Shown: positions 11,781-20,754, counted from the stretch's first letter. The stretch is 64,000 nt of DNA from Palsa-504 sp963705835 (GCA_963705835.1 CAVPLC010000060.1:1-64000); one strand, 5' to 3'. Made by a program: numbers and translations. The notes: generated by a model from the letters alone, not told the origin.

Positions 11781-12709
11781 CGGGGTTCGCCTACCAGCTC
11801 GGCTGGAAGCTCATCTGCCGGGTTCCGCAGTCGTGGGCGCGGTGGGCGTTCACCACGGTGGCGGATGTCGCGTGGCGGCGTCAGGGCCCGAAGGTCCAGG
11901 TGCTCGAGGCCAACCTACGCCGCGTGCTGGACTTCTCCGCCCCCGGCGGCGACGTGGACGGAAAGGAACTGCGGACCCTGTCCCGCGCCGCGCTGCGCTC
12001 CTACGCCCGGTACTGGCTGGAGGTGTTCCGGCTGCCGGTCATCCCGGTCGAGCGGATCCTGTCCGGGATGCACATCAACCCGGCCGGCGAGGCGGCGATG
12101 TTCGGCCACCTGAAGGCCGGCCGCGGCGTGGTCCTGGCCCTGCCGCACATGGGCAACTTCGAGCAGGCCGGCGCCTGGGTCGTGGCCCGCGGGGCCGGCT
12201 CGTTCACCACGGTCATGGAGCGGCTCAGGCCGGAGTCGGTCTACGTGGCGTTCCTGCGGTTCCGTGAGAGCCTCGGGATGGACGTCCTGCCGCTGACCGG
12301 CGGCCAGAGCCCGTTCGGGGTGCTGGCCCAGAGACTGCGCGCCGGCGTGCTGGTCTGCCTGGTCAGCGACCGCGACCTGACCGAGAGCGGCGTCGAGGTC
12401 GAGATGTTCGGGGAGACGGCACGGATCGCGGCCGGGCCCGCGGCCCTGGCCGTGCAGACCGGCGCCGCGCTGATGCCGGTGGCGACCTGGTTCGAAGGGG
12501 ACGACTGGGGCGCGCACATCTACGAGGAGATCCCGGTGCCCGCCTCCGGCACCCGGTACGAGAAGATCACCGAGATGAGCCAGCAGGTGGCGCGAGTCTT
12601 TGAGACCGCCATCGCCGAGCACCCGCAAGACTGGCACATGCTGCAGCGGGTCTTCACCGCCGACCTGGATCCCGCCCGAATCCGTATTTCCCCGGGGGGC
12701 GACCCATGA
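11726..12709 (+). CDS. patA: phosphatidylinositol mannoside acyltransferase
   Basis: This LpxL/HtrB-type acyltransferase of 327 residues adds a fatty acyl chain to the mannose of PIM1/PIM2 at the inner membrane. The catalytic region reads ALPHMGNFEQAGAWV. His 141 is present, but the usual HX4D motif is HX4E here (Glu 146), a conservative change worth noting. MERLRPESVYVAFLRFRESL and VCLVSDRDLTESGVEVEMFG are further family blocks. The GTG at 11726 is chosen because AGGAAGG (11714-11720) lies five bases upstream. It overlaps the pgsA tail and shares ATGA with pimA at its end, so translation is likely coupled. Confidence 0.92.
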   Translation: MAASSGSASFGRRLSERLTGFAYQLGWKLICRVPQSWARWAFTTVADVAWRRQGPKVQVLEANLRRVLDFSAPGGDVDGKELRTLSRAALRSYARYWLEVFRLPVIPVERILSGMHINPAGEAAMFGHLKAGRGVVLALPHMGNFEQAGAWVVARGAGSFTTVMERLRPESVYVAFLRFRESLGMDVLPLTGGQSPFGVLAQRLRAGVLVCLVSDRDLTESGVEVEMFGETARIAAGPAALAVQTGAALMPVATWFEGDDWGAHIYEEIPVPASGTRYEKITEMSQQVARVFETAIAEHPQDWHMLQRVFTADLDPARIRISPGGDP

Positions 12710-13857
12710 AGATCGGCATCGTCTGCCCGTACTCGTGGGACGTGCCCGGCGGCGTCCAGCAGCACATCAGGGACCTGGCCGAGGCGCTGATCGACGAGGG
12801 TCACGACGTGTCGGTCATCTCCCCGGCCGACGACGACACGCCGCTGCCGCCCTATGTCGTGGGGGCCGGCCGGGCGGTGCCCGTGCCCTACAACGGGTCG
12901 GTGGCCCGGCTGTCGTTCGGCTTCCTGTCCGCGAGCCGGGTGCGGCGCTGGGTCAACCAGGGCGGGTTCGACGTCCTGCACGTGCACGAACCGGAGATCC
13001 CGAGCCTGTCACTGCTGGCCTGCTGGGTGGCCTCGGGCCCGATCGTGGCCACCGTGCACACCGCGATCCCGCGCTCCCGCGTGCTGGTCGTCACCTACCC
13101 GGTGCTGCGCACCGCGCTGGAGAAGATAAGCGGCCGGATCGCGGTCTCGGAGGCGGCGCGCACCACGCTGGTCGAGCACATCGGCGGCGACGCCGTGGTC
13201 ATCCCGAACGGCGTGGCCACCCGCCGCTACCGCAAGGCCGAACCGCTGCCCGGCTGGCCGGGCTCCGGCGGCGCCATCGGCTTCCTCGGCCGGCTGGACG
13301 AGCCGCGCAAGGGCCTGGCCGTGCTGCTCAAGGCGTTCGAGATCCTCGGGCAGGACCGGCCCGGGCTGCGGCTGCTGGTGGCCGGGCCGGCCGCGGACCC
13401 CGAGGAGGTGCTGCACCGGGTGCCCGCCGCGCTGCGGGACCGGGTGGTGCTGCTCGGGCAGGTCAGCGAGGACGACAAGGTCCGCGTGCTGCACTCGGTG
13501 GATGTGTTCTGCTCGCCGAACACCGGCGGTGAGTCGTTCGGCATCGTGACCGCCGAGGCGATGGCCGCGGGCGTGCCCATCGTGGCCAGCGACATCGAGG
13601 CGTTCCGCCAGGTGCTGCGCGGCGGCGAGGCAGGGGAGTTGTTCGCCACCGGCGACGCGGACGACCTGGCCCGGGCGGCAGGCCGGCTGCTCGATGACCC
13701 CGCCCGGCGGGCCGCGCTGTCGGCCGCGGCGCTGGCCGCGGTCGTCCAGTACGACTGGTCGGTGGTGGCCCGCGACGTGCTCCGCGTCTACGAGACGGTG
13801 ATGCTCGGCACCAAGGTCGCGGTGGCCCAGGACGAGGGCGACTGGCAGGCGCGATGA
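12706..13857 (+). CDS. pimA: GDP-mannose:phosphatidylinositol alpha-mannosyltransferase
   Basis: This GT-B (GT4) glycosyltransferase of 383 residues makes PIM1 by moving mannose from GDP-mannose to phosphatidylinositol. MKIGIVCPYSWDVPGGVQQH is the characteristic glycine-rich N-terminus, VHEPEIPS and VATVHTAIPRSR follow, and the nucleotide-sugar EX7E motif lies in NTGGESFGIVTAEAMAAG. ATG 12706 overlaps the patA stop by four bases, and its own stop overlaps the next gene the same way. Confidence 0.96.
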   Translation: MKIGIVCPYSWDVPGGVQQHIRDLAEALIDEGHDVSVISPADDDTPLPPYVVGAGRAVPVPYNGSVARLSFGFLSASRVRRWVNQGGFDVLHVHEPEIPSLSLLACWVASGPIVATVHTAIPRSRVLVVTYPVLRTALEKISGRIAVSEAARTTLVEHIGGDAVVIPNGVATRRYRKAEPLPGWPGSGGAIGFLGRLDEPRKGLAVLLKAFEILGQDRPGLRLLVAGPAADPEEVLHRVPAALRDRVVLLGQVSEDDKVRVLHSVDVFCSPNTGGESFGIVTAEAMAAGVPIVASDIEAFRQVLRGGEAGELFATGDADDLARAAGRLLDDPARRAALSAAALAAVVQYDWSVVARDVLRVYETVMLGTKVAVAQDEGDWQAR

Positions 13858-14399
13858 TCGCCGACATCATCCTGGTCATCGCGGCCGCGCTGTTCATCGG
13901 CGTGTACGTGTCGTGGCGGGCCGGGCGCATCGACCGGCTGCACGCCCGGGTGGAAACGGCCCGCGCCGCGCTGGACGTGACCCTGCTGCGGCGCAGTTCG
14001 GTGGCCCTGGAACTCGCCACATCCGGGCTGCTCGACCCGGCCACCAGCCTGCTGCTCGCCGCGGCCGTGCACGGGACACGCGGCGGAGACCGGCCGCGGG
14101 ACCTGGCCGAGAGCGACCTGACCCGGGCGCTGCGGGCCGCCTTCAGCCAGCCGGACTTCCGGTCCTCGATAAGCGGTAAGGAGGGCGCCGACGAGCTGCT
14201 CGTAGACCTCGAGGAGGCCACCCACCAGGTGTTCCTGGCCCGCAAGTTCTACAACGACGTGGTCGCGCTGACCAGGGACGCCCGGCGCCGGCCGCTGGCC
14301 CGCCTGCTGCGGCTGTCCGGCAAGGCGCCAACCCCGGTGTTCTTCGAGATGGACGACTCCCTCATCGCCGACAAGCCCGGCGCCACGCTGGCCCCCTAG
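13854..14399 (+). CDS. LemA-like single-pass membrane protein of the pimA operon
   Basis: This 181-residue protein has one N-terminal membrane anchor (IADIILVIAAALFIGVYVSW) followed by a helical soluble domain. RIDRLHARVETARAALDVTL and LLRRSSVALELA resemble the start of LemA-type helical bundles, where a similar 'aLd.qL.rR..l...l' run occurs. VDLEEATHQVFLARKFYNDV also fits the LemA pattern of an invariant xARxfYN motif. The gene overlaps pimA by ATGA and closes the lipid operon. Function is unknown; the link to PIM synthesis rests on position. Confidence 0.82.
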   Translation: MIADIILVIAAALFIGVYVSWRAGRIDRLHARVETARAALDVTLLRRSSVALELATSGLLDPATSLLLAAAVHGTRGGDRPRDLAESDLTRALRAAFSQPDFRSSISGKEGADELLVDLEEATHQVFLARKFYNDVVALTRDARRRPLARLLRLSGKAPTPVFFEMDDSLIADKPGATLAP

Positions 14400-14451
14400 C
14401 TGGCCATACGATAGAGCACAGTAGTCACGATTGATCAAGCGAGGTCCTCAG

Positions 14452-15396
14452 GTGTCCACTGTCAACACCCGCCCGGGGGGACGACCCCCCCAGACCCCCC
14501 CGCAGGGGGTCGAGCCAGCCACCGGCACCGCGCGGGTGAAGCGCGGCATGGCGGAGATGCTCAAGGGCGGCGTGATCATGGACGTCGTCGTACCCGACCA
14601 GGCCAAGATCGCCGAGGACGCCGGCGCGGTCGCGGTGATGGCGCTCGAGCGGGTGCCCGCCGACATCCGCGCCCAGGGCGGCGTGGCCCGGATGAGCGAC
14701 CCCGACATGATCGACGGCATCATCGCGGCGGTGTCCATCCCGGTGATGGCCAAGTGCCGGATCGGGCACTTCGCCGAGGCCCAGGTCCTGCAGGCCATCG
14801 GCGTCGATTACATCGACGAGTCCGAGGTGCTCACCCCGGCCGACGAGGCGCACCACGTCGACAAGTGGAAGTTCACCGTCCCGTTCGTGTGCGGGGCCAC
14901 GAACCTGGGCGAGGCGCTGCGTCGCATCGCCGAGGGCGCGGCCATGATCCGCTCGAAGGGCGAGGCCGGCACCGGCAACGTGGTCGAGGCGACCCGGCAC
15001 ATGCGCGCGATCAGGTCCGATATCGCGCGGCTCTCCGGGCTGCCGTCGGAAGAGCTGTTCACCGCGGCCAAGGAGCTCGGCGCCCCCTACGAGCTGGTCG
15101 CCGAGGTGGCCCGGGTCGGTCGGCTGCCAGTCGTGCTCTTCACCGCGGGCGGCATCGCGACCCCCGCCGACGCCGCGCTGATGATGCAGCTCGGCGCGGA
15201 GGGCGTGTTCGTCGGCTCCGGCATCTTCAAGTCCGGCGACCCGGCCAAGCGCGCCGCCGCCATCGTGAAGGCCACCACCTTCCACGACGACCCTGACGTG
15301 GTAGCCAAGGTCTCCCGCGGCCTCGGCGAGGCCATGGTCGGCATTAACCTCGACACCCTCCCCCCCGACCAGCACTACGCCGGCCGCGGCTGGTAA
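14452..15396 (+). CDS. pdxS: pyridoxal 5'-phosphate synthase, lyase subunit
   Basis: PdxS condenses ribose 5-phosphate, glyceraldehyde 3-phosphate and ammonia to form PLP. It has 314 residues in a TIM barrel. The conserved GTARVKRGMAEMLKGGVIMD block is followed by VPADIRAQGG and VMAKCRIGHFAEAQVLQAIG, which contains an essential lysine, and by GIATPADAALMMQLGAEGVF. GTG 14452 is preferred over TTG 14431 because GAGG at 14441-14444 lies seven bases upstream. The first 25 residues are unusual: about 13 (RPGGRPPQTPPQG) are encoded by a GC-rich dispersed repeat that sits in frame between the start and the conserved core. Confidence 0.96.
   Translation: MSTVNTRPGGRPPQTPPQGVEPATGTARVKRGMAEMLKGGVIMDVVVPDQAKIAEDAGAVAVMALERVPADIRAQGGVARMSDPDMIDGIIAAVSIPVMAKCRIGHFAEAQVLQAIGVDYIDESEVLTPADEAHHVDKWKFTVPFVCGATNLGEALRRIAEGAAMIRSKGEAGTGNVVEATRHMRAIRSDIARLSGLPSEELFTAAKELGAPYELVAEVARVGRLPVVLFTAGGIATPADAALMMQLGAEGVFVGSGIFKSGDPAKRAAAIVKATTFHDDPDVVAKVSRGLGEAMVGINLDTLPPDQHYAGRGW
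14474..14510. repeat. GC-rich palindromic dispersed element, copy 2 (inside pdxS)
   Basis: It holds runs of six G, then ACGA, seven C, AGA, seven C, then CGCAGGGGG, which is the family core in the opposite direction to copies 1 and 4. It adds about a dozen codons, in frame, to the pdxS N-terminus. Confidence 0.75.
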
Positions 15397-15536
15397 CCCC
15401 CTCGGGCCGGCTAGCGCCCGGGAAGACAGGCCAGCGTCCCAGCGTTTTAACGTTGTCAACCCAAACGCTCCGAGGCCGAGCAGCCTCGGCGCAGCGCTGC
15501 CTCGAAGCGGACAGAGGGCCAAAAGCGGAGGAAAAG

Positions 15537-16142
15537 ATGAACGCGGCACCGGTCATCGGCGTGCTCGCCCTCCAGGGCGACGTGCCCGAGCACGTGCGCG
15601 CGCTCGAGGACGTGGGCGCAAAACCCGTACCAGTGCGCCGCCCCGAGGAACTCCACCAGCTCGACGGGCTGGTCATCCCGGGCGGCGAGTCGACCACGCT
15701 GTGGCGCCTGGCGGTCGCCTTCGACATGCTCGACCCGGTGCGCAAGCTCATCCACGCCGGCCTGCCCTCGTTCGGGTCCTGCGCCGGGATGATCATGCTG
15801 GCGGACCGCCTGGCCGATGGCGCTGTCGGCCAGCAGACCTTCGGCGGCATCGACATGACCGTGCGCCGGAACGCGTTCGGCCGCCAGGTCGACTCGTTCG
15901 AGAGCGAGATCGAGCTCAACGGCATTCCGGGAGACCATGCGCCGCTACACGCGGTCTTTATCCGGGCACCATGGGTGGAGCACAATGGCCGTAGCGTCAC
16001 GGTCCTGGGCACCGAGCAGCGCACCGGTAGGATCGTCGCCGTGCGCCAGGGGCCACTGCTGGCCACGGCCTTCCACCCCGAGCTGACCCCGGACCGGCGC
16101 ATCCATGAGCTATTCGTAAACATTGCAAAGGACAACACATGA
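15537..16142 (+). CDS. pdxT: pyridoxal 5'-phosphate synthase, glutaminase subunit
   Basis: This class I glutamine amidotransferase of 201 residues feeds ammonia to PdxS. VIGVLALQGDVPEHVRALED opens the protein, GGESTT forms the oxyanion-hole region, the nucleophile Cys is in FGSCAGMIML, and the His/Glu pair is in AFHPELT. ATG 15537 has GGAGG just upstream; the in-frame TTG at 15453 has no support. About 140 bases separate it from pdxS, and its stop overlaps yebC by ATGA. Confidence 0.96.
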   Translation: MNAAPVIGVLALQGDVPEHVRALEDVGAKPVPVRRPEELHQLDGLVIPGGESTTLWRLAVAFDMLDPVRKLIHAGLPSFGSCAGMIMLADRLADGAVGQQTFGGIDMTVRRNAFGRQVDSFESEIELNGIPGDHAPLHAVFIRAPWVEHNGRSVTVLGTEQRTGRIVAVRQGPLLATAFHPELTPDRRIHELFVNIAKDNT

Positions 16143-16888
16143 GCGGCCACTCCAAGTGGGCCACCACCAAGCACAAGAAGGCGGTGGTCGACGCCAAGCG
16201 CGGCAAGCTGTTCGCCAAGCTGATCAAGAACGTCGAGGTCGCCGCGCGCACCGGCGGGGGAGACCCGGCGGGCAACCCGACGCTGTATGACGCCATCCAG
16301 AAGGCGAAGAAGAGCTCGGTCCCGAACGACAACATCGACCGCGCCGTGCGTCGCGGCAGCGGTGCCGAGGCCGGCGGCGCGCAGTACGAGAACATCACCT
16401 ACGAGGGCTACGCCCCCGGCGGGGTCGCGGTGCTGGTGGAGTGCCTGACCGACAACCGGAACCGGGCCGCTTCGGACGTGCGCACGGCGTTCAGCCGCAA
16501 CGGCGGCTCGATGGCCGACCCCGGCTCGGTGTCGTACCTGTTTCACCGCAAGGGCGTCGTCGTCGTGGAGAAGAACGGCGTGACCGAGGACGACGTGCTC
16601 ACGGCCGTGCTCGACGCGGGCGCCGAGGAGGTCAACGACCTCGGCGAGTCGTTCGAGGTCGTGTCCGAGCCGGCCAACCTGGTCTCGACCCGCACCGCGC
16701 TGCAGGACGCGGGTATCGACTACGACTCCGCGGACGTGGCCTTCCTGCCCAGCGTCGAGATCGACCTGGACGAGGAGCAGGCCAAGCGGGTGTTCCGGCT
16801 GATCGATGCGCTCGAGGATTCCGACGACGTGCAGGACGTGTACGCCAACTACTCGGTCTCCGACGACATCATGGAAAAGCTCGGCTAA
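16139..16888 (+). CDS. yebC: YebC/PmpR family DNA-binding regulatory or ribosome-rescue protein
   Basis: This 249-residue protein has the signature opening MSGHSKWATTKHKKAVVDAK and three TACO1/YebC domains. Further family blocks are YEGYAPGGVAVLVECLTDN and the acidic C-terminal segment. The family has been described both as transcriptional regulators and, more recently, as relievers of ribosome stalling. The gene usually sits just upstream of ruvC in bacteria, as here apart from one intervening gene. It starts within the pdxT stop (ATGA). Confidence 0.95.
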   Translation: MSGHSKWATTKHKKAVVDAKRGKLFAKLIKNVEVAARTGGGDPAGNPTLYDAIQKAKKSSVPNDNIDRAVRRGSGAEAGGAQYENITYEGYAPGGVAVLVECLTDNRNRAASDVRTAFSRNGGSMADPGSVSYLFHRKGVVVVEKNGVTEDDVLTAVLDAGAEEVNDLGESFEVVSEPANLVSTRTALQDAGIDYDSADVAFLPSVEIDLDEEQAKRVFRLIDALEDSDDVQDVYANYSVSDDIMEKLG

Positions 16889-16897
16889 CCCTTAGGC

Positions 16898-18197
16898 ATG
16901 ACCGCCGACCTGGCCATCCGCCCGCTCACGCCCGACCTCGACTGGGACTCCTACCTCGACCTGACCATGCGGTCGTTCGGCCCGGTCGACGGGCCGCGCG
17001 TCCGGGCCGGGATCGAGCCGATCGTGGCCGACGGCAGGTGCCTGGGCGCGTTCGACGGCCGGCGGCTGGTCGGTTCCGCGCTGTTCCTCGACATGCGCCA
17101 GTGGTGGCACGGGCGGCCGGTGCCGATGGCCGGGGTGGCCGGGGTCAAGATCGCGCCCGAGGACCGGGGCCGCGGCTTCGGCCGGGCCATCATGACCGAG
17201 CTGATCACGCTCATGACCGAACGCGGCTACCCGCTGGCCGCGCTCTACCCGGCGACCATGACGATCTACCGGTCGCTCGGCTGGGAGATGGCCGGGCACC
17301 GGTACGAGGCGCGGCTGCCCGCGCGGTCGCTGTTCACCATGGCCAAGCCCGAGCCCAGCCCGGCCAGCGAGCCCAGCCAGGCCAGCGAGGCCAGCCAGGC
17401 CAGCCGAGGCAAGCAGGCCGCCGGGCGACCTGCGCCGTCCCGGACCCGGCGACGCCGCCGAGGTCCTGCAGGTCATCGGCCGCGCTCACGCGCTCGCCCG
17501 TGACTGCGGCCCGGTGACCTACGACGAGGCGACCGTACGCCACTGGCTGACCCGTCCCGGCCGGTATGACGACGCCGGCAGATACGCGTACCTCGCACCG
17601 GACGGGTTCCTGGCCTACAGCTGGCTGCGCGGCCACGACGAGCTCCTCGTCGAGCATCTGAGCGCCGCCTCGGCCGGGACAACCCGTGCGCTGTGGCGTC
17701 TGGTGGCCTCCAACTCCTCGGTCGCGGAGACGGTGCGCGCGCGGGTCGGCCCCGCCGACCCGTTCTGGTGGCTGCTGCGCGAGCAGGACGCGGAGATCTG
17801 CGACCGCGAGAGCTGGATGCTGCGCCTGCTCGACGCGCCAGCCGCGATCGCCGCCCGCGGCTTCCCCGCGACTGACCTCGCCGTACCGCTGCTGATCACC
17901 GACGACCTGTGCCCGGCCAACTCGGGCCTGTGGCAGCTGACCGTCCGCGACGGCACAGGCTGTCTTTCTTTTTTCCGAACGGGCCCCGCTACCAGCCCCG
18001 GTTCTCCTGCGTCCACCCGGGGCGAAGCGCCAGAACCTCCACTGGCCCTCGGCCCGCGCGGCCTGGCCGCGCTGTACGCGGGCGCGCCGGTGGCGACCCT
18101 GCGCCGGGCCGGCCTGGCCTCCGGCGGCAGCCCCGCCGCCGACGCCGCCCTGGACGGCGCGTTCGCCGCCGCGCCGTACATGCTCGACTCCTTCTGA
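16898..18197 (+). pseudogene. Eis-like GNAT N-acetyltransferase, frameshifted in the middle
   Basis: The N-terminal GNAT domain (ATG 16898, MTADLAIRPLTPDLDW; acetyl-CoA loop EDRGRGFGRAIMTELI) reads cleanly to about 17,345. A repetitive Pro/Ser/Ala linker (PEPSPASEPSQASEASQAS) follows. The second GNAT domain and the SCP2-like end lie in the next frame: DLRRPGPGDAAEVLQVIGRA (from about 17,425), then GRYAYLAPDGFLAYSWL, and finally LGPRGLAALYAGAPVATLRR to the stop at 18,197. Joined, this gives about 430 residues, the usual length of Eis/Rv2416c-like enzymes, which acetylate amines including aminoglycosides and protein lysines. The break is a +1 shift between about 17,405 and 17,425. It sits between yebC and ruvC. 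Confidence 0.85.
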
Positions 18198-18256
18198 GTC
18201 CGGGACACGCCGCAGGCAATGCGCGCCCCGGCATCAGCGGCCCGGTAGGTTCGTAG

Positions 18257-18270
18257 CGAACAGACGTTCG
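18257..18270. promoter_or_regulatory. LexA-type SOS box upstream of ruvCAB
   Basis: CGAACAGACGTTCG is a perfect match to the Gram-positive SOS consensus CGAAC-N4-GTTCG. It lies just before ruvC, so LexA should repress ruvC-ruvA-ruvB until DNA damage. The site touches the first possible GTG (18270), which argues that the true ruvC start is further in. Confidence 0.85.
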
Positions 18271-18293
18271 TGACCGCTGAATGGAACACGCTG

Positions 18294-18842
18294 GTGGGCC
18301 TGACCTATGCGCGGCACCCGATCCGGGTGCTCGGCGTCGACCCCGGCCTGACCAGATGCGGCATCGGGGTGGTGGACGGCGCCCCCGGGCGGGCGCTGAC
18401 CCTGGTCAAGGTCGGGGTCATCAGGACGTCGGCCGCCGAGGACGTCGCGGCGCGGCTGCTGGCCATCGCGGACGAGATCGAGAGCTGGCTGGATGCCTGC
18501 CAGCCCGACGCGATGGCCGTCGAGCGCGTCTTCAGCCAGCAGAACGTCCGTACGGTCATGGGCACGGCCCAGGCGGGCGCGGTGGCGATCGTGGCGGCGG
18601 CACGCCGGGGCCTGCCGGTCGCCCTGCACACGCCCAGCGAGGTCAAGGCGGCCGTGACCGGGAACGGGCGGGCCGGCAAGGAGCAGGTCACCACGATGGT
18701 GACCAAGCTGCTGCGGATCTCGGAACCGCCGCGCCCCGCGGACGCGGCCGACGCCCTCGCGCTGGCCATCTGTCATCTGTGGCGCGCCGGCGCCCCGATG
18801 AGTACCGGGCTGCGGCTTACGGCAGGAGGAGGCAGGGCGTGA
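18294..18842 (+). CDS. ruvC: crossover junction endodeoxyribonuclease RuvC
   Basis: This resolvase cuts Holliday junctions with RuvAB. The RNase H-fold acidic residues are visible in VLGVDPGLTRCG, MAVERVF and DAADALALAICHLW, and the DNA-contact block is HTPSEVKAAVTGNGRAGK. GTG 18270 overlaps the SOS box and GTG 18294 gives 182 residues; a third choice, GTG 18327, would begin right at VLGVDPG. I prefer 18294, with a weak GGAA upstream, but the start is not settled. The stop overlaps ruvA by GTGA. Confidence 0.93.
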   Translation: MGLTYARHPIRVLGVDPGLTRCGIGVVDGAPGRALTLVKVGVIRTSAAEDVAARLLAIADEIESWLDACQPDAMAVERVFSQQNVRTVMGTAQAGAVAIVAAARRGLPVALHTPSEVKAAVTGNGRAGKEQVTTMVTKLLRISEPPRPADAADALALAICHLWRAGAPMSTGLRLTAGGGRA

Positions 18843-19462
18843 TCGCTCACGTGCGCGGGACGGTCGCCGCGGTGGCGCCCGACGGCGCGGTCATCGAGGT
18901 CGGCGGCGTCGGGATGCGGGTGCAGTGCACGCCGGGCACCCTGGCCACGCTCAGGCCCGGGGAACCCGCGCAGGTGGCGACGTCCCTGGTGGTCAGGGAG
19001 GATTCGCTGACCCTGTACGGCTTCGTCTCCGATGACGAGCGGAACGTCTTCGAGCTCCTGCAGACCGCCAGCGGCGTCGGCCCGCGGCTGGCGCTGGCCA
19101 TGCTGGCGGTGCACTCGCCCGACGCGCTGCGCCGGGCGGTCGCCACCGAGGATCTCGGCGCGCTGATGATGGTCCCCGGCATCGGCAGGAAGGGGGCGCA
19201 GCGCATCGTGCTCGAGCTGAAGGACAGGCTCGGGCCGCCCGGCGAGGCCGGCGATCACCTGCCGGGCGCCAGGCCGTCGCGGCAGGTCCCGCAGTGGCGC
19301 GACCAGGTGCAGTCCGGCCTGGTCAACCTGGGCTGGCCGGTCCGTGACGCCGACCAGGCGATCGCGGCCCTGGAGGACGAGGGCGTCATCGACGGCGCCG
19401 ACGCGGCGGTCGACGTGGCCACGGTGCTGCGGGCCGCGCTCCGTAAGCTAAGCAAGCAATGA
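18839..19462 (+). CDS. ruvA: Holliday junction branch migration protein RuvA
   Basis: RuvA (207 residues) binds four-way junctions and recruits RuvB. The N-terminal OB fold begins VIAHVRGTVAAVAPDGAVIE. Two helix-hairpin-helix motifs follow (LLQTASGVGPRLALAML and MMVPGIGRKGAQRIVLELKD), and a C-terminal domain contacts RuvB. GTG 18839 overlaps the ruvC stop, and its own stop overlaps ruvB by ATGA, giving a tightly coupled SOS operon. Confidence 0.96.
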   Translation: MIAHVRGTVAAVAPDGAVIEVGGVGMRVQCTPGTLATLRPGEPAQVATSLVVREDSLTLYGFVSDDERNVFELLQTASGVGPRLALAMLAVHSPDALRRAVATEDLGALMMVPGIGRKGAQRIVLELKDRLGPPGEAGDHLPGARPSRQVPQWRDQVQSGLVNLGWPVRDADQAIAALEDEGVIDGADAAVDVATVLRAALRKLSKQ

Positions 19463-20562
19463 GCGAAGACAGCGACTCACTGGCCAGGGCTGAGGAAGCC
19501 GAGCTCGCCGCCCGCCGGGAAACCCTGGGCCAGGCGGCCGATCGCGTGACGTCATCCTTGGCCGACGCGGACGAGCGCGCCATCGAGAGCGCGCTGCGGC
19601 CCAAGCGGCTCGCCGAGTTCACCGGACAGGCGCGGGTCCGCGAGCAGCTGTCGCTGATCTTGCAGAGCGCCCTGCGGCGCGGTCGGCCGCCGGATCACCT
19701 GCTGTTGGCCGGCCCGCCCGGCCTGGGAAAGACCACGATCGCGATGATCGTGGCCGTCGAGCTCGGCGCGCCGATGCGCATCACCAGCGGGCCGGCCATC
19801 GAGCGTTCCGGTGACCTGGCCGCGGTCCTGTCCACGCTCAGCGAGGGCGAAGTGGTCTTCATTGACGAGATCCACCGCCTGGCCCGGCCGGCCGAGGAAA
19901 TGCTCTACCTGGCCATGGAGGACTTCCGGGTCGACGTGGTGATCGGCAAGGGGCCGGGCGCGACCGCGATCCCGCTGGAGATCGCGCCGTTCACGCTGGT
20001 CGGGGCGACCACGCGGGCCGGCCTGCTGCCCGCCCCGCTCCGCGACCGGTTCGGGTTCACCGCGTACCTGGACTTCTACGCCCCCGACGAGCTCGAGCAC
20101 ATCATCCGCAGGTCCGCCGGGCTGCTCGGGGTGACCCTCACCGACGAGGGCGCGGCCGAGCTGTCCACCAGGTCGCGAGGCACGCCGCGGGTCGCGAACC
20201 GGCTGCTGCGCCGGGTCCGCGACTACGCCGAGGTCCGCGCGGACGGCGTGGTGACCCGGGAGATCGCCCGCACCGCGCTCGAGCTGTACGAAGTGGATGA
20301 GCACGGCCTGGACCGGCTGGACCGGGGAGTGCTGGACGCGCTGGTCCGCCGGTTCGGCGGCGGGCCGGTCGGCCTGTCCACGCTCGCGGTGGCCCTGGGG
20401 GAGGAGGCGGAGACCGTCGAGGTGGTGGCCGAGCCGTTCCTGGTCCGGTGCGGGCTGCTGGCGCGGACGCCGCGTGGCCGGGTGGCCACCGCGGCCGGAT
20501 GGGCCCATCTCGGCCTGGATCCGCCGCCCGCCCTGGCCGAATTGCCTACTCTGTTTGACTAG
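19459..20562 (+). CDS. ruvB: Holliday junction branch migration ATPase RuvB
   Basis: This AAA+ motor of 367 residues has Walker A GPPGLGKT at 85-92, Walker B VVFIDEIHRL with DEIH at about 136-139, sensor 1 VGATTRAGLLPAPLRDRFGF and a C-terminal winged helix (LGEEAETVEVVAEPFLVRCG). The N-terminal 40 residues before ALRPKRLAEFTGQ are an acidic, variable actinobacterial extension. It ends inside the left arm of a hairpin that probably terminates the operon. Confidence 0.97.
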   Translation: MSEDSDSLARAEEAELAARRETLGQAADRVTSSLADADERAIESALRPKRLAEFTGQARVREQLSLILQSALRRGRPPDHLLLAGPPGLGKTTIAMIVAVELGAPMRITSGPAIERSGDLAAVLSTLSEGEVVFIDEIHRLARPAEEMLYLAMEDFRVDVVIGKGPGATAIPLEIAPFTLVGATTRAGLLPAPLRDRFGFTAYLDFYAPDELEHIIRRSAGLLGVTLTDEGAAELSTRSRGTPRVANRLLRRVRDYAEVRADGVVTREIARTALELYEVDEHGLDRLDRGVLDALVRRFGGGPVGLSTLAVALGEEAETVEVVAEPFLVRCGLLARTPRGRVATAAGWAHLGLDPPPALAELPTLFD

Positions 20563-20600
20563 TACCATTCACTGGCGCCATTTCACTGTGCTAGTCAAAC
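20553..20600. terminator. inverted repeat at the end of ruvB
   Basis: GTTTGACTAG (20553-20562, including the ruvB stop) pairs with CTAGTCAAAC (20591-20600), a perfect 10-bp stem. The loop holds TGGCGCCA, itself palindromic and repeated again at 20601-20608. No T-run follows, as is common in actinobacteria. Confidence 0.55.
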
Positions 20601-20754
20601 TGGCGCCACGCAGGATCGCGCCGAGGTCACGATCGCTGGCAAAACCTCGTAGCCTGTTGGTGCGCGGTCAAAGCGCGGCTAAACTTCGGCAGTTGGCCGT
20701 TGGCCTCGTGCCAGCGACCACGCTCGCAGAACCAACTGGAAGGATACCCCGGTC

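Noticed and set aside
17514..18197. Separate gene starting at GTG 17514
   Set aside because: Coding similarity to Eis-like proteins begins about 90 bases earlier in the same frame, so this is the second half of the frameshifted acetyltransferase.
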